Positions 43,372-52,087 of a stretch of 64,000 nt of DNA are shown here, in pieces. A program made the position numbers and the translations under genes. Below the pieces are notes generated by a model. It ran no database searches. It was not told the origin of the DNA and was given only the letters and a program-made list of their open reading frames with translations. Source of the DNA: Longimycelium tulufanense (GTDB lineage Bacteria > Actinomycetota > Actinomycetes > Mycobacteriales > Pseudonocardiaceae); contig NZ_BMMK01000003.1 in the NCBI RefSeq assembly GCF_014645795.1, positions 62,001 to 126,000 on the forward strand, in the 5' to 3' direction. Each line of letters starts with the position of its first letter. Positions within the stretch are counted from its first letter, which is position 1.

Positions 43372-44745
43372 TCAGTACCACTGGCGGTCTTCATTGAGCA
43401 GCCGCTCGAGACTTCCGGGGTGCATCGAACCGAGCGCCACCCGCGCCTCGACGCCGATGCGGCCGGCGATGCGCAGGGCCAGCAAGCGAGCGGCGGACGC
43501 CTGTGCGGCCGGTGCGCTGTCGACTGTGAAGGACGTGGGGATGAACGGCATGACATAGGCCGAGTCGCCCGGGGCAAGCCGTGCCTCGTAACGCTTGCCC
43601 AGGTACTCCCACCGCATCGTCATCGGCGTCTCGCCGACGTTGTAGAGGTACTGGTGCTGATGCGTCGAGATCGCTGCGGCGTCGCTGTCCCGCAGCGGCT
43701 GGATTTCCAGGGCACGTGTGTACGGATGCAGCTTGTTTCCAGCCAACTGCCGCACCGAGTAATCAGCCTGCTGCGCCGATGGATATAGCCACCGACGGCT
43801 GTCAACGGCCCTGACCAGACTGATTCCTCCTGGCGAGTCCGGCGAGACCGGAAGCAGATCGCGAACCGAAACCCGCAGAGCCGCCGCAAGGGACTCGATT
43901 TCGGAATATGACGGAATCGCCGCACCTTCGACGAGCTCGGTGATGCGATCCTGTGTGACTTTGGATCGTTGTGCCACTTCCGCCACGGAAAGCATGGCCG
44001 CATCGATGTGCGAACGCAGCAGTCGGATCTGCGTTGTCCACGGGTTCTCGTCCCAGGCGAACTTCCTGGCGGTGCTGGGTCCTAAAGCAGCGAGCTCATG
44101 CTGGGCGTCACCCATGAGCTCACCGCCATAGGTCAGGGCGAGAATATAGGCTGGCTCGCTGTCGTTACGAGCAGTGAAGGTATGCGGCGAGAACGGCAGA
44201 CCCCAAATCGAGTCACCGGTTTCCATACGTAGCACATGGGACTCACCGTTCCATCGGTAGTAGTAGTTGACGGGGCCGACGAAATAGGTGAACTGGTAGA
44301 GAAGGTGCCCCTTGTTCCAGTGCACGTTGGGGTTGTTCGGATCATCGTCGTCGACCACCGACAACATCCTGATCCACTCGGGTCGGAAGGACGCGAGCCG
44401 AGACATGGCGGTGTCGCGGTACTCGTAATAGTCGATGTCTTCACGCTGGAACACCCGAGACGAGGACTTCGACGCCGCCACGTCGAGGACTATGACCCCC
44501 TCGGGGCAGTCGTTACGCACCGGCAACAGATCGCGTTCGTTCAGCGGCCAAACGGCGGCCGCCTTGCTGTGCACGGAACCCGGGATCTCGTGCCGTCCGG
44601 AAAAATACTCCTGGATCTGCTCCTCGGTGACGCCGAGCTCCTCGGCGCTCGCAGCCGTGTTGCGCTTCAGGTCGTTGGCAGCGCTGCGCAACAGCGCACC
44701 GGCGCGACGTCGGAAACCTTCGTCGTCGACTGAATGTACATTCAC
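43372..44745 (-). CDS. methylphosphonate synthase/HEPD-family non-haem iron enzyme
   Basis: A protein of 457 residues with two HTH-cupin modules, the layout of 2-hydroxyethylphosphonate dioxygenase (HEPD) and methylphosphonate synthase (MPnS). In the first cupin, NKGHLLYQFTYF gives H147-x3-Q151 and GLPFSPHTF gives H188. MPnS uses exactly this 2-His-1-Gln triad (H148, Q152, H190 in the archaeal enzyme), while HEPD has a glutamate from the GDS...PH strand instead; here that strand reads GDSIWGLPFSPH with no glutamate. K27 aligns with the HEPD active-site lysine. The second cupin has lost a ligand (FIPTSF). It should cleave 2-hydroxyethylphosphonate to methylphosphonate or hydroxymethylphosphonate. 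The start is GTG 44745, with GGGGAGG upstream. Confidence 0.85.
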   Translation of the reverse strand: MNVHSVDDEGFRRRAGALLRSAANDLKRNTAASAEELGVTEEQIQEYFSGRHEIPGSVHSKAAAVWPLNERDLLPVRNDCPEGVIVLDVAASKSSSRVFQREDIDYYEYRDTAMSRLASFRPEWIRMLSVVDDDDPNNPNVHWNKGHLLYQFTYFVGPVNYYYRWNGESHVLRMETGDSIWGLPFSPHTFTARNDSEPAYILALTYGGELMGDAQHELAALGPSTARKFAWDENPWTTQIRLLRSHIDAAMLSVAEVAQRSKVTQDRITELVEGAAIPSYSEIESLAAALRVSVRDLLPVSPDSPGGISLVRAVDSRRWLYPSAQQADYSVRQLAGNKLHPYTRALEIQPLRDSDAAAISTHQHQYLYNVGETPMTMRWEYLGKRYEARLAPGDSAYVMPFIPTSFTVDSAPAAQASAARLLALRIAGRIGVEARVALGSMHPGSLERLLNEDRQWY

Positions 44746-45797
44746 CTGAGTCCTCCCCTGCTCGCACTTGCGCTTTCAACGACTAATTCAAGTAGGGCAC
44801 GGCGACCAACCTTCGATTCCTGGTGCGGATGCAGGATCACCTTGACATGACAAACATCGACAGCAGCAATGAGGCGGTGCTGGAACAGGCACGCTATGCC
44901 CCGGGCCGGACGTTTGTCCCGCGATCGATCTCCAACATAAGACAGGCCGAAAGCGATGGTGTCAATGATCTTGAAGAGTGACACATACCACAGCCCGAGA
45001 ATGGGGGTTAGACTGGACTTGGCAATACGCGCTCGCGTACAGATGAGAGTCGCCGAGCCGGGGGAAGGTTGTCCGATTAATGGTTTTCGGGTCGTGTGGC
45101 ACGTTCTACTGGGAGGGACGTCCGTTATTCGGTGAGAGGCAAGTGTGCGTGAGCCGTCCGTTATTCGGTGGGAGACAAGTTTGTGGAGGTGGGCGACGCC
45201 GGGCATGGTCTGGTGCGCGCCATCTCTCTTTGGGTGGCGGTCGTGGAAAGTCTGGGGACAAAGGCTCGGTCGATGTGGGTGGCTAGCCAACGGTGGGAGG
45301 CGTTGTGTTCTTCCAGGTGGGCAGCTCGCGGGCAATGCAACCGTGCGGCATGCCTAAACCGATGCCGATGGAGCCGCCCTCAGCGAATGTGGTGGCCGCC
45401 CCGGCGATGGCTTGGTGCCGGACTCCGGTCTGGCCCAGCGGTCGTTGCAGTTACCCGGCCGGGGCCGGTCCACCGCGCCATCAGCCCGGTGCCGGCATCT
45501 CGGTGACGACTTGGTGGTGAGGGGAGAGCCGGTAGCTCTTCGAGAGGGCCACCGCCGTCAGGGCACGGATAGAGACCGGGTGCTGTCCACGATGAAGATC
45601 GCCTTCCTCGCGGGTCCGGCGCACCATCATCTCGTGCCCAAGCGGGACTCACGAAACAACCTCCGGTTCCTCGGTATGCTCACGCAAAGGCGGACCGAAC
45701 GTCCCGGCTGATAAGAGTAGATCGAAAATCGGCCAGCAAAATGTGGCAGCCGAAGCTGGCCGAGCAATGACATCGTCCTTTCGTTGGGAGCCCTACG
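44746..45797. other. 1-kb divergent region, no convincing gene
   Basis: This gap separates the minus-strand phosphonate operon from the plus-strand ATP-grasp gene. It contains the 36-base-period direct repeat at 45119-45180. Several frames are open on both strands, but none resembles a known protein or has a good start. It should hold the promoters for both directions. Some sequence near 45240-45650 may be a decayed gene. Confidence 0.5.
45119..45180. repeat. direct repeat, 26 bp with 36-bp period
   Basis: CGTCCGTTATTCGGTG followed by AGAGGCAAGT at 45119-45144 recurs at 45155-45180 with two changes. A 36-base spacing is close to three and a half helical turns. The position, in the divergent promoter region, suggests paired activator sites, although a duplicated insertion remnant is possible. 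Confidence 0.5.
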
Positions 45798-47042
45798 ATG
45801 CAGGTATCGCATCCGCACGTGCCCGTTGACGCGGGAACAGGTCACGTGATCGTCGTTCACCCGTGGCAGGACCGGTACGCTCACTACACGAGCTATTTGG
45901 ACCATTCCGCCAGGCCGGTCACTTACGTGACGACCGAGGTCGGGCAGAAAGGGGTACCTGTGGAAGCGGCCGCGGTTGTCGTTCTCGGCGAGACGACGGA
46001 CCAGGAAGCACTTGACAGCGCAGTATCCGATCTTGTGCGGAAGTTCGGCAACCCAGAGGGGATCGTAGCGCTGAAGGAGGCGGATCTTCCCGCTGTTTCG
46101 CGCCTCCGAGCTCAGTACGGGGCCCCCGGCGCTCGCCCTGAAGAGCTCTCGCGGTTTCTTGACAAGTACGAGATGCTACAGGCGGTCAGCGCTCTCGGCT
46201 TGCCGCTCCCTAAGTTCTCCTTGGCGCATTCAACCAACGAGGTTCTGGCGTTTGCCGAGGATGCTGGCTGGCCTCTGATCACCAAGAAGCTTTCCGGTAG
46301 TGCCAGTCAAGGAGTGTCTCAGCTCGACGGTCCGGAAGATCTGCATCGGGTACGTCTCGACGGCCCGATGGTGCTTCAGGAGTACCGGCAGCACCCCATC
46401 ATTCATGTCGACGGTTTCTGCAGCGGCGATCGCCTGGGCCCGTGGCGGGCTTCTCGCTATATCGGCACGTGCCTGGCATTCACCACAGGTGACCCGTTGG
46501 GGTCCGTCGAGATCGACGACCCTGCGATCCTGGATGTTGTGGGACGTTTCACGGAAGACCTCCTGACCGGGCTTAGCAGTAAACCGCGTGTCTTTCACCT
46601 TGAGCTTTTCTTGTATCAGGACCGTGACGGTGGCTGGAAATGCGAGTTCTTGGAAGTGGGATCTCGCACAGGCGGTGCCGAGGTCTCCTTTGTGTGGCGT
46701 GACGTCCATGGGATTGACCTCATGGGTGCCGAGACGGCCCTCCAGATGGGGCACGTGCCAAGCCTGCGGGGGTTCCACCAGGACGAGCCCGTTGCTGGCT
46801 GGCTTCTGGCACCAGTCCCGATGAAGCGGCCTTGCCGGGTGGTTGAAGCGAGTTCCATGGTAGGTCCTGGGCAGGCCTATGCAGAAAAGGTGACGTCTGC
46901 AGGCGGAGTTATCCCGGCAGGCGGATCTTTTTATGAACACGTCGGAGGACGATTTCGTTTCTCTGGCAGCTCCAGCTCTGAGGTGGAGAAGGCCGTGCGC
47001 CGCACAATCGAAGGGTTCCATCTTGTATGCGAGCCGGCATAG
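45798..47042 (+). CDS. ATP-grasp ligase
   Basis: A protein of 414 residues. The ATP-grasp core spans about residues 120-330: ITKKLSGSASQGVSQL (161-176) is the flexible glycine/serine loop with the ATP-binding lysine, LQEYRQHPIIHVDG (193-206) the second nucleotide segment, and CEFLEVGSRTGGAEV (about 284-298) the Mg-binding glutamate and following arginine. Such enzymes activate a carboxylate as an acyl phosphate and join it to an amine. In phosphonate clusters they commonly add amino acids. GGGAG lies eight bases before ATG 45798. Third-position GC is lower than in the phosphonate core, so it may have been acquired separately. Confidence 0.82.
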   Translation: MQVSHPHVPVDAGTGHVIVVHPWQDRYAHYTSYLDHSARPVTYVTTEVGQKGVPVEAAAVVVLGETTDQEALDSAVSDLVRKFGNPEGIVALKEADLPAVSRLRAQYGAPGARPEELSRFLDKYEMLQAVSALGLPLPKFSLAHSTNEVLAFAEDAGWPLITKKLSGSASQGVSQLDGPEDLHRVRLDGPMVLQEYRQHPIIHVDGFCSGDRLGPWRASRYIGTCLAFTTGDPLGSVEIDDPAILDVVGRFTEDLLTGLSSKPRVFHLELFLYQDRDGGWKCEFLEVGSRTGGAEVSFVWRDVHGIDLMGAETALQMGHVPSLRGFHQDEPVAGWLLAPVPMKRPCRVVEASSMVGPGQAYAEKVTSAGGVIPAGGSFYEHVGGRFRFSGSSSSEVEKAVRRTIEGFHLVCEPA

Positions 47043-47111
47043 CTCTGAAGCTCCAGAGCCCGCCACAGGAGGACCTCTGAGGACGCCCGGCTACGGGGAG
47101 GATAGAACGGA

Positions 47112-48368
47112 ATGCATGGTGGTTCTCGCGTGGACGGCGCGGGAGAACAGATCGAAGTGTCCAACAGGTCGTGGCTGACCGGCTCCACGCGTCGCCTTCT
47201 CGTGGCCGGGGCAGTCGATTGGCTGGGTACCGGACTCCTCGTTGCGGCGTCTGCGGTGTATTTCACCCAGGTCGTTGGGATTCCGACTCGGCAGGTAGGT
47301 CTTGGCCTGACACTCGCTGGTGTCCTCGCGATGTCGGCGGCCGGGCTCGTGGGCATGCTGGCGGACCGATTCGGCGTGAAGCGGGTGCTGATCGGCCTCT
47401 ACCTGGTGCGCGCCGGAGCAACGTTTGCCTACATGGCCGTCACTGGGTGGTTGGGATTGGTCGGCGCAGCAGTGTTTCGACTGCTCGGCGATCAGGCGAC
47501 ATCTCCCCTGGTCCAGTCTCTGGTCGCCGAGGTCACCGAGGACGGGAACACCAGGGTCCGGATCATGGCCTCCTACCGAGTCGTGGCCAACGTCGCGACG
47601 GCCGTCAGCACTCCCTTGGCCGGCTATGCCATTGCAATAGGTACGTACCAAGCATTTGCCTTCTTACTGATCGGCAACGCGTTCGCCTTCGTCGCTACCG
47701 CAGTCCTCCTGATGTGGATGCCTGCCGGAGTACGGCGACGGTCCCGCCCCACCGCAACGCCAAAGGCTGCTGTGATACGCGATGGAACCCTGCTCAGCCT
47801 GACTGGAGTCGACGGCTTGCTGGCCTTATGGCAGCCTGTCCTCTCGATCGCGATGCCCCTGTGGATCGTAGCAAGCACAGACGCCCCCAAGTTCATGGCC
47901 GGCGTACTCTTCGCACTAAACACGATCGGCTGCATCGTTTGCCAGGTCTCTGCAGCCCGGCTGACATCACGAATCAGACTGGCCACCCGATCCTATACGG
48001 CCGTGCCCCTACTGTTGTTGGCCTCCTGTGGCTTCTTCGCAGCATCAGGATCCAGCCACGGGGGAGCTACCATCGCCTTACTCGTGGCAGCGGTCGTCAC
48101 GCTCACCGGCGCTGAACTACTTCAGACCAGTGCTTCCTGGACGCTGTCCTACGCTATCGCGCCAGATGAAAAGAGAAGCCAGTACCTGTCCGTATTCGGC
48201 CTGGGGCGAGCCGCCTCCAGAAACCTCATCGGTCCCCTGGTGTTGACAACTGTGGTCACTATGCCTCATGCACAGGGATGGTTCCTTCTGGCACTGGGAT
48301 TCCTGCTCGTCACAGGAGTTACCTACGTGGTCGGGCGTAAGTGTACCCAGGTGCCCTCTCGAGCCTGA
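47112..48368 (+). CDS. MFS transporter (12-TM)
   Basis: A protein of 418 residues with 12 predicted helices: RLLVAGAVDWLGTGLLVAAS near the start, motif A as GMLADRFGVKRVLIG, and a C-terminal half starting after a basic loop (GVRRRSRPTATPK). It lies 69 bases after the ATP-grasp gene on the same strand and shares its lower GC bias, so the two form a transcription unit. Export of the ligated product or self-resistance is the simplest reading. It ends just before an ISL3 remnant. Confidence 0.82.
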   Translation: MHGGSRVDGAGEQIEVSNRSWLTGSTRRLLVAGAVDWLGTGLLVAASAVYFTQVVGIPTRQVGLGLTLAGVLAMSAAGLVGMLADRFGVKRVLIGLYLVRAGATFAYMAVTGWLGLVGAAVFRLLGDQATSPLVQSLVAEVTEDGNTRVRIMASYRVVANVATAVSTPLAGYAIAIGTYQAFAFLLIGNAFAFVATAVLLMWMPAGVRRRSRPTATPKAAVIRDGTLLSLTGVDGLLALWQPVLSIAMPLWIVASTDAPKFMAGVLFALNTIGCIVCQVSAARLTSRIRLATRSYTAVPLLLLASCGFFAASGSSHGGATIALLVAAVVTLTGAELLQTSASWTLSYAIAPDEKRSQYLSVFGLGRAASRNLIGPLVLTTVVTMPHAQGWFLLALGFLLVTGVTYVVGRKCTQVPSRA

Positions 48369-48519
48369 TGCTGCCGTCCCGGAGCAGGGTGAGTAAGCCG
48401 TCATGGCGACCTCGAAGGCGTGCCAAGCCCCGGGGCCGGACGTGACGAGGGGCTGCTCGGGTTCGTCAGCGACCGTGCCGGTTCTGCCAGCATCGACGTT
48501 CTGGGGGCGTTCGACCAGG

Positions 48520-49118
48520 GGCTCTGTCTCGCTTTCGTGGTCGCGGGGCGTTGTCGATGACGCCACGTGTCCGTGCGCCAGGTGAGTGTTGCTGTCAGCG
48601 TGGTGTTTTCGCGGTTGTCGCCGCTGGTGGTCGATGATGTGATCGATGGGAGTGAACGGACCCTGGTGCGGGCGCGGACATCGGATGTTCCGGCCGCGTG
48701 CCCAGGGCCGTGGGGCGAAGTCCGCACGTGTGCACGGGTAGCACCAGCGGCGGGTGACGGATCTGCCATCGACGGCCGGCCCGTGACGGTGTGGGTGCGG
48801 GTTCGGCGGCTGGTATGCCCGACACTGAACTGCCACACCACCTTTCGGGAACAGGTGCCCGGCGTCCTGGAACGTTACCAGCGGCGCACCACGCACCCGA
48901 CGGTCCAGGAGCGGTCGGTAGTGCGGGAACTGGCCGGACAGGCCGGGGCTCGGGTGCTCTCGGCGCTGTCGATCCAGTTGTCACGCCATAGCGCCCTCGT
49001 TTGCCTGCTGCGCACCCCCGCTCCCCCTGCGGTCGGATCGGTGCCGACGGTGTTGAGCGTGGACGACTTCGCGCTGCGTCGCCGCCACCGTCCGCCCCAG
49101 CGCGGCACCACTTGCTGA
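48520..49118 (+). mobile_element. ISL3-family element remnant (left end and transposase N-terminus)
   Basis: The end-like sequence GGCTCTGTCTCGCTTTCG (48520-48537) precedes a 183-codon frame from 48567. The protein has the ISL3-type N-terminal zinc-finger-like region (CPTLNCHTTFREQVPG with earlier cysteines), a helix-turn-helix and the first catalytic motif SVDDFALRRR. It then breaks off at 49118, about 40% of a full transposase. It marks the right limit of the phosphonate gene group. Confidence 0.75.
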
Positions 49119-49215
49119 CCACCGCACGTGGCTCGCGACCGCCCTGACCACGCGCCCGGCGCGCCGACTCGACAGGCTGTTGTAAGCCTCCACATGCGCC
49201 GACCACTCCGCCCGA

Positions 49216-49464
49216 GCCGACATCGCTCGCATTGACCCGGACCGTGGCGTTCCCCTCACTAATGACCAGATCATCGACGAGTTCATGGTCATCCTCACGC
49301 AACCTGACGATGTCTACCAGCGCTGCGACGACCACCAGCGCCGACTACTCAACCAAGCCCTCTTCCACCGCCTGTACCTCACCGACAGAGCCGTCACCGA
49401 CCACGAACTGACGCCGCTGCTCCAACCCACAACCGGGCCGCGGCAAGACACCTTGCGGGATTAG
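49216..49464 (+). pseudogene. large serine recombinase C-terminal fragment
   Basis: The frame reads LTNDQIIDEFMVILTQPDDV, then YQRCDDHQRRLLNQALFHRL and YLTDRAVTDHELTPLL, ending at TAG 49464. This is the C-terminal coiled region of large serine integrases or resolvase-like recombinases (the NQALF-x-x-LYL pattern). The catalytic domain is missing. Confidence 0.6.
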
Positions 49465-49570
49465 AAACACAAAATAGCCCATGATCAAGGAAAACACAAT
49501 CCGAGCCGAACGCGACTCTGATGTCCTACTCGGCGCAAACCCTGGTCAGGGGCACTTTTCGAATCTACTT

Positions 49571-49613
49571 GTGGAGCTGACTGGATTCGAACCCGTGACC
49601 CCCACACTGCCAG
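49571..49613 (-). repeat. attachment-site remnant: 3' half of tRNA-Ala (copy 2)
   Basis: Forty-two of 43 bases match the 3' half of the intact tRNA-Ala gene at 63467-63509; the single change is at 49582. Beyond the tRNA part the next 20 bases match those following copy 1. It divides the island into two tandem segments. Confidence 0.85.
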
Positions 49614-49705
49614 AATTGTCCACAAAGGACACTCCCCTGCGAAAACCGATAAACCGCAGGAAAATCCGGTTCCGTTCACCACTGTTCAATGCGGTTCAGC
49701 GACGT

Positions 49706-49756
49706 TCAGCATGCGCCTGTGCTCCAGCTTTGCTCCACCTGCCGTGGTGTGAAGCC
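49706..49756 (-). pseudogene. tail of a tyrosine integrase gene (copy 2)
   Basis: The minus strand encodes FTPRQVEQSWSTGAC and a stop, 92 bases from the attachment remnant, closely matching the arrangement at copy 1 (88 bases). The body of the gene is absent. Its integrase identity is inferred from position and repetition. Confidence 0.4.
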
Positions 49757-49949
49757 TGTCGAGTAAGGCGAGCACGTACCAGTCTGCCCGCGCTTGCTGC
49801 CAGTGACGCGCGGCTGACTCGGGCGAATCCTCGTCGCCATGGCTGTTGGCAAAGTCTCGGTCATCCTCCTCTCAACCTGAGCCAGGGCGGGCGGTCGAAG
49901 CAATCAACGAGTAGCTGGTCGGAACCGAGACCTGTGACTTTCGGGCACG

Positions 49950-50186
49950 ATGGCGGAGTGCGGCATGACACTGCGGTACGCCGTCTGCGCGCGATCGCCC
50001 ACCGTTGCGAGCAAGGCACAACACCACTGTGATGCCGACCCCTCAGCCAAGACGCTGAAGATTTGGGAACGCTGGCTCGATAAAGTCGATCAAATATTCG
50101 CAAGAACATACAAGCTCACAGGCGATGACTACCTACTCCTTGAAGGAATTTTAGTGGAAGCAGCTCTCCAGTCCGGCTGGAGCTGA
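49950..50186 (+). CDS. hypothetical small protein or fragment
   Basis: The C-terminal 43 residues, LKIWERWLDKVDQIFARTYK then LTGDDYLLLEGILVEAALQS, look like real helical protein and have lower GC than the surroundings. The N-terminal half is cysteine-rich and less convincing. There is no clear ribosome site. It may be the surviving end of an element-borne gene. Confidence 0.3.
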   Translation: MAECGMTLRYAVCARSPTVASKAQHHCDADPSAKTLKIWERWLDKVDQIFARTYKLTGDDYLLLEGILVEAALQSGWS

Positions 50187-50390
50187 CGCGCATCCTCTCT
50201 ACGCGGTGAGCGCAGTCCGCCCAAACTGACGGATGCGCTTGGTAGGTAGGCCCCGGCTCGAGGGACGGTGGGTGGGTCGGCACGGCGACGAACCGACCCA
50301 CCCACCTGGCTGCAGCCGCTCATAGGGACCGAACGGAGGCGCGCTTTCGCGGCGCAGCACGGACACCTCCACCTCAGCTCGACGTTGCCC

Positions 50391-50618
50391 GTGTTGGACT
50401 CGATCATCACCGCGTGGTCCACGCTACTGCTCGCCCTCGCCGGCTGCGCCGGAGTCGTCACGCTGTTCGTCCAAAACAAGGAAGGCCGCGACCACCTCTA
50501 CACGGTCCTCAAGTACGTGGTCACCGGCGCCCCGGGCATGCTCGGCGCCGCCACCCCCTACACGAGCTCGGGTGGTGGCGGTCTCTGGCCAGCTCCACCA
50601 CCTGAGGGCGCTCGTTGA
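50391..50618 (+). CDS. small membrane protein
   Basis: A 75-codon frame from GTG 50391 with one clear membrane helix (ITAWSTLLLALAGCAGVVTL), a charged stretch (QNKEGRDHLYTVLKY) and a proline/glycine-rich tail. Proteins of this size and shape are frequent on actinomycete integrative elements; I cannot assign a role. It is followed by about 210 bases without a visible gene. Confidence 0.4.
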   Translation: MLDSIITAWSTLLLALAGCAGVVTLFVQNKEGRDHLYTVLKYVVTGAPGMLGAATPYTSSGGGGLWPAPPPEGAR

Positions 50619-50830
50619 CTCGTCTATTTAGACCGTCAGCATCGCCTGCACCTACTGCCTCTTCAATCAGTGCTCCGGGGAGCGGCCGACGCCCTCCCCC
50701 AGCAACCCAGCCTCCGCCAAGCCTCCGCTTCACCCCGATGGTCGAATCGACCATCACTCTGTCGGGTGGTGCATGTGGTTGACCTGCTGTGACAAGGTCC
50801 CTGAACCGGTTGAGGGGAGCAACCTAAGGG

Positions 50831-52084
50831 GTGCTGGTGACAGCCAACGACAAGTTCTTCCAGAAGAAACAGGCGCTTGCTGTGCTCAAGCACGGCATCC
50901 TGCGCCGCTACCTCCCGATCTACGCCACGATGACTGGTTCTACCAGCGAGAGCGGGAGGGTGGTGTATCTCGACGGTTATGCGGGGCCCGGGCGCTACGA
51001 ACCGGAAGAACCGGGAGGTGTCGGAGCGCCAGGTTCTCCCCTCTTGGCAGTGGAGACAGCCAAGAGAGTCCAGGGTTGGAAGCGCGACTTGCACTGCGTC
51101 TTTGTCGAGCGAGATCCCAGCTATGTAGGGAACTTGAGAGCTGTTCTTGCGGAGGCAGCGCCGGAGGGGATGCGGTACGACGTTCTGCCTGGCGACGTGA
51201 AGGACCGGCTTGGTGAGGCGCTCGATCTAACCGGAGACAGGCCGTTGTTTGCCTTCCTCGACCCGTTCGGCACCGCACTTCCGTACCAGGACATGGTGGA
51301 GCGACTGTTGGGACGCGGGACTGCGCTCAAGACCGAGGTGCTACTCAACTTCAATCTCGGATCCGTCTGGCGGATCGGTGGTCTCCTCACCGGCGACGAG
51401 GCGGAACCGAACGGCGAGAACGGGCGCCGTGAGGCCGCCATTTCCCGGGTCGACGCGTTCCTCGGCGGGGACTGGTGGCGCGAACGGTTCATGGCGGCAC
51501 GCCGGGGCGAGGTGGTCGCTTCCCGCGCAGCACAGGAGGTGGGCCGCGAGTTTTGCCAGCGGATCGGCAATGATGCTGGCTGTGGCTCCTTTACCGTTCC
51601 CATCCGCCGCCACCCAAACCATGAGCCTCTCTTTCTGATGATTCTCTTCTTCCGGCATGACGCCGCCCCTTACCAGTTCAACGAGGCAGTCTCGATGGCA
51701 AACGCGGAGTGGCGGGGACTGTGGCGGGCCCGAGATCTGGACGCCGATCTGCGGGCCGACCGGGAACGCCGGGGCGGACAGGAAGACCTATTCGGCAACT
51801 CGTTGATCATGGACTACTCCGAGCAGGAAGCACAGCGGGCGGAGACGTTGCTCGAGAATCAGTGGATCGAGGAGGTTGCCGAGAACTTGAGGGCACTGAC
51901 CATCCAGCAGGTGGCAATCAAGATCCGGGAGAACATGTCCGGCATCTTCGGACGGACGCTGGGAATGGCGCGTGAAAGACATCTCCGCAAGGCGTGGGAC
52001 CAGCTCGCGGAGGAGGATGTCTTGGACGCCAGGCCGAAGAAGGGGAAGATGCTTTGGCAGACGATCTACCGCAGGGGCAGGTAG
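50831..52084 (+). CDS. tcmP: three-Cys-motif partner protein TcmP
   Basis: A protein of about 417 residues matching the TcmP family: KKQALAVLKHGILRRYLPIY at the N-terminus, VVYLDGYAGPGRYEPEEPG (near 45-63), CVFVERDP and FAFLDPFGTALP (about 135-147). The fold resembles a Rossmann-like methyltransferase, but the function is unknown. Its family is defined by its companion, a protein with a three-cysteine motif. Here that companion, a DUF5131 protein, lies tail-to-tail with three bases between the stops. The pair is typical of mobile or defence-rich DNA. GTG 50837 is an alternative start. Confidence 0.88.
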   Translation: MLVTANDKFFQKKQALAVLKHGILRRYLPIYATMTGSTSESGRVVYLDGYAGPGRYEPEEPGGVGAPGSPLLAVETAKRVQGWKRDLHCVFVERDPSYVGNLRAVLAEAAPEGMRYDVLPGDVKDRLGEALDLTGDRPLFAFLDPFGTALPYQDMVERLLGRGTALKTEVLLNFNLGSVWRIGGLLTGDEAEPNGENGRREAAISRVDAFLGGDWWRERFMAARRGEVVASRAAQEVGREFCQRIGNDAGCGSFTVPIRRHPNHEPLFLMILFFRHDAAPYQFNEAVSMANAEWRGLWRARDLDADLRADRERRGGQEDLFGNSLIMDYSEQEAQRAETLLENQWIEEVAENLRALTIQQVAIKIRENMSGIFGRTLGMARERHLRKAWDQLAEEDVLDARPKKGKMLWQTIYRRGR

Positions 52085-52087
52085 GCC

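Noticed and set aside
43372-44745. A simple XRE-cupin transcriptional regulator
   Set aside because: Tandem HTH-cupin modules with a complete iron triad, an HEPD-like active-site lysine and direct linkage to pepM indicate an enzyme.
43372-44745. Plain assignment as hydroxyethylphosphonate dioxygenase
   Set aside because: The HEPD glutamate is absent (GDSIWGLPFSPH) and a glutamine stands four residues after the first histidine, as in methylphosphonate synthase. Activity remains untested, so I kept the family-level call.
44742-45335. A minus-strand frame running into the cupin gene start
   Set aside because: It contains the translated direct repeat and random-looking sequence; the cupin protein has a better start at 44745.
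45212-45711. Open frames in the divergent region that might encode a protein
   Set aside because: No start with a ribosome site, no family resemblance and poor codon bias on either strand.
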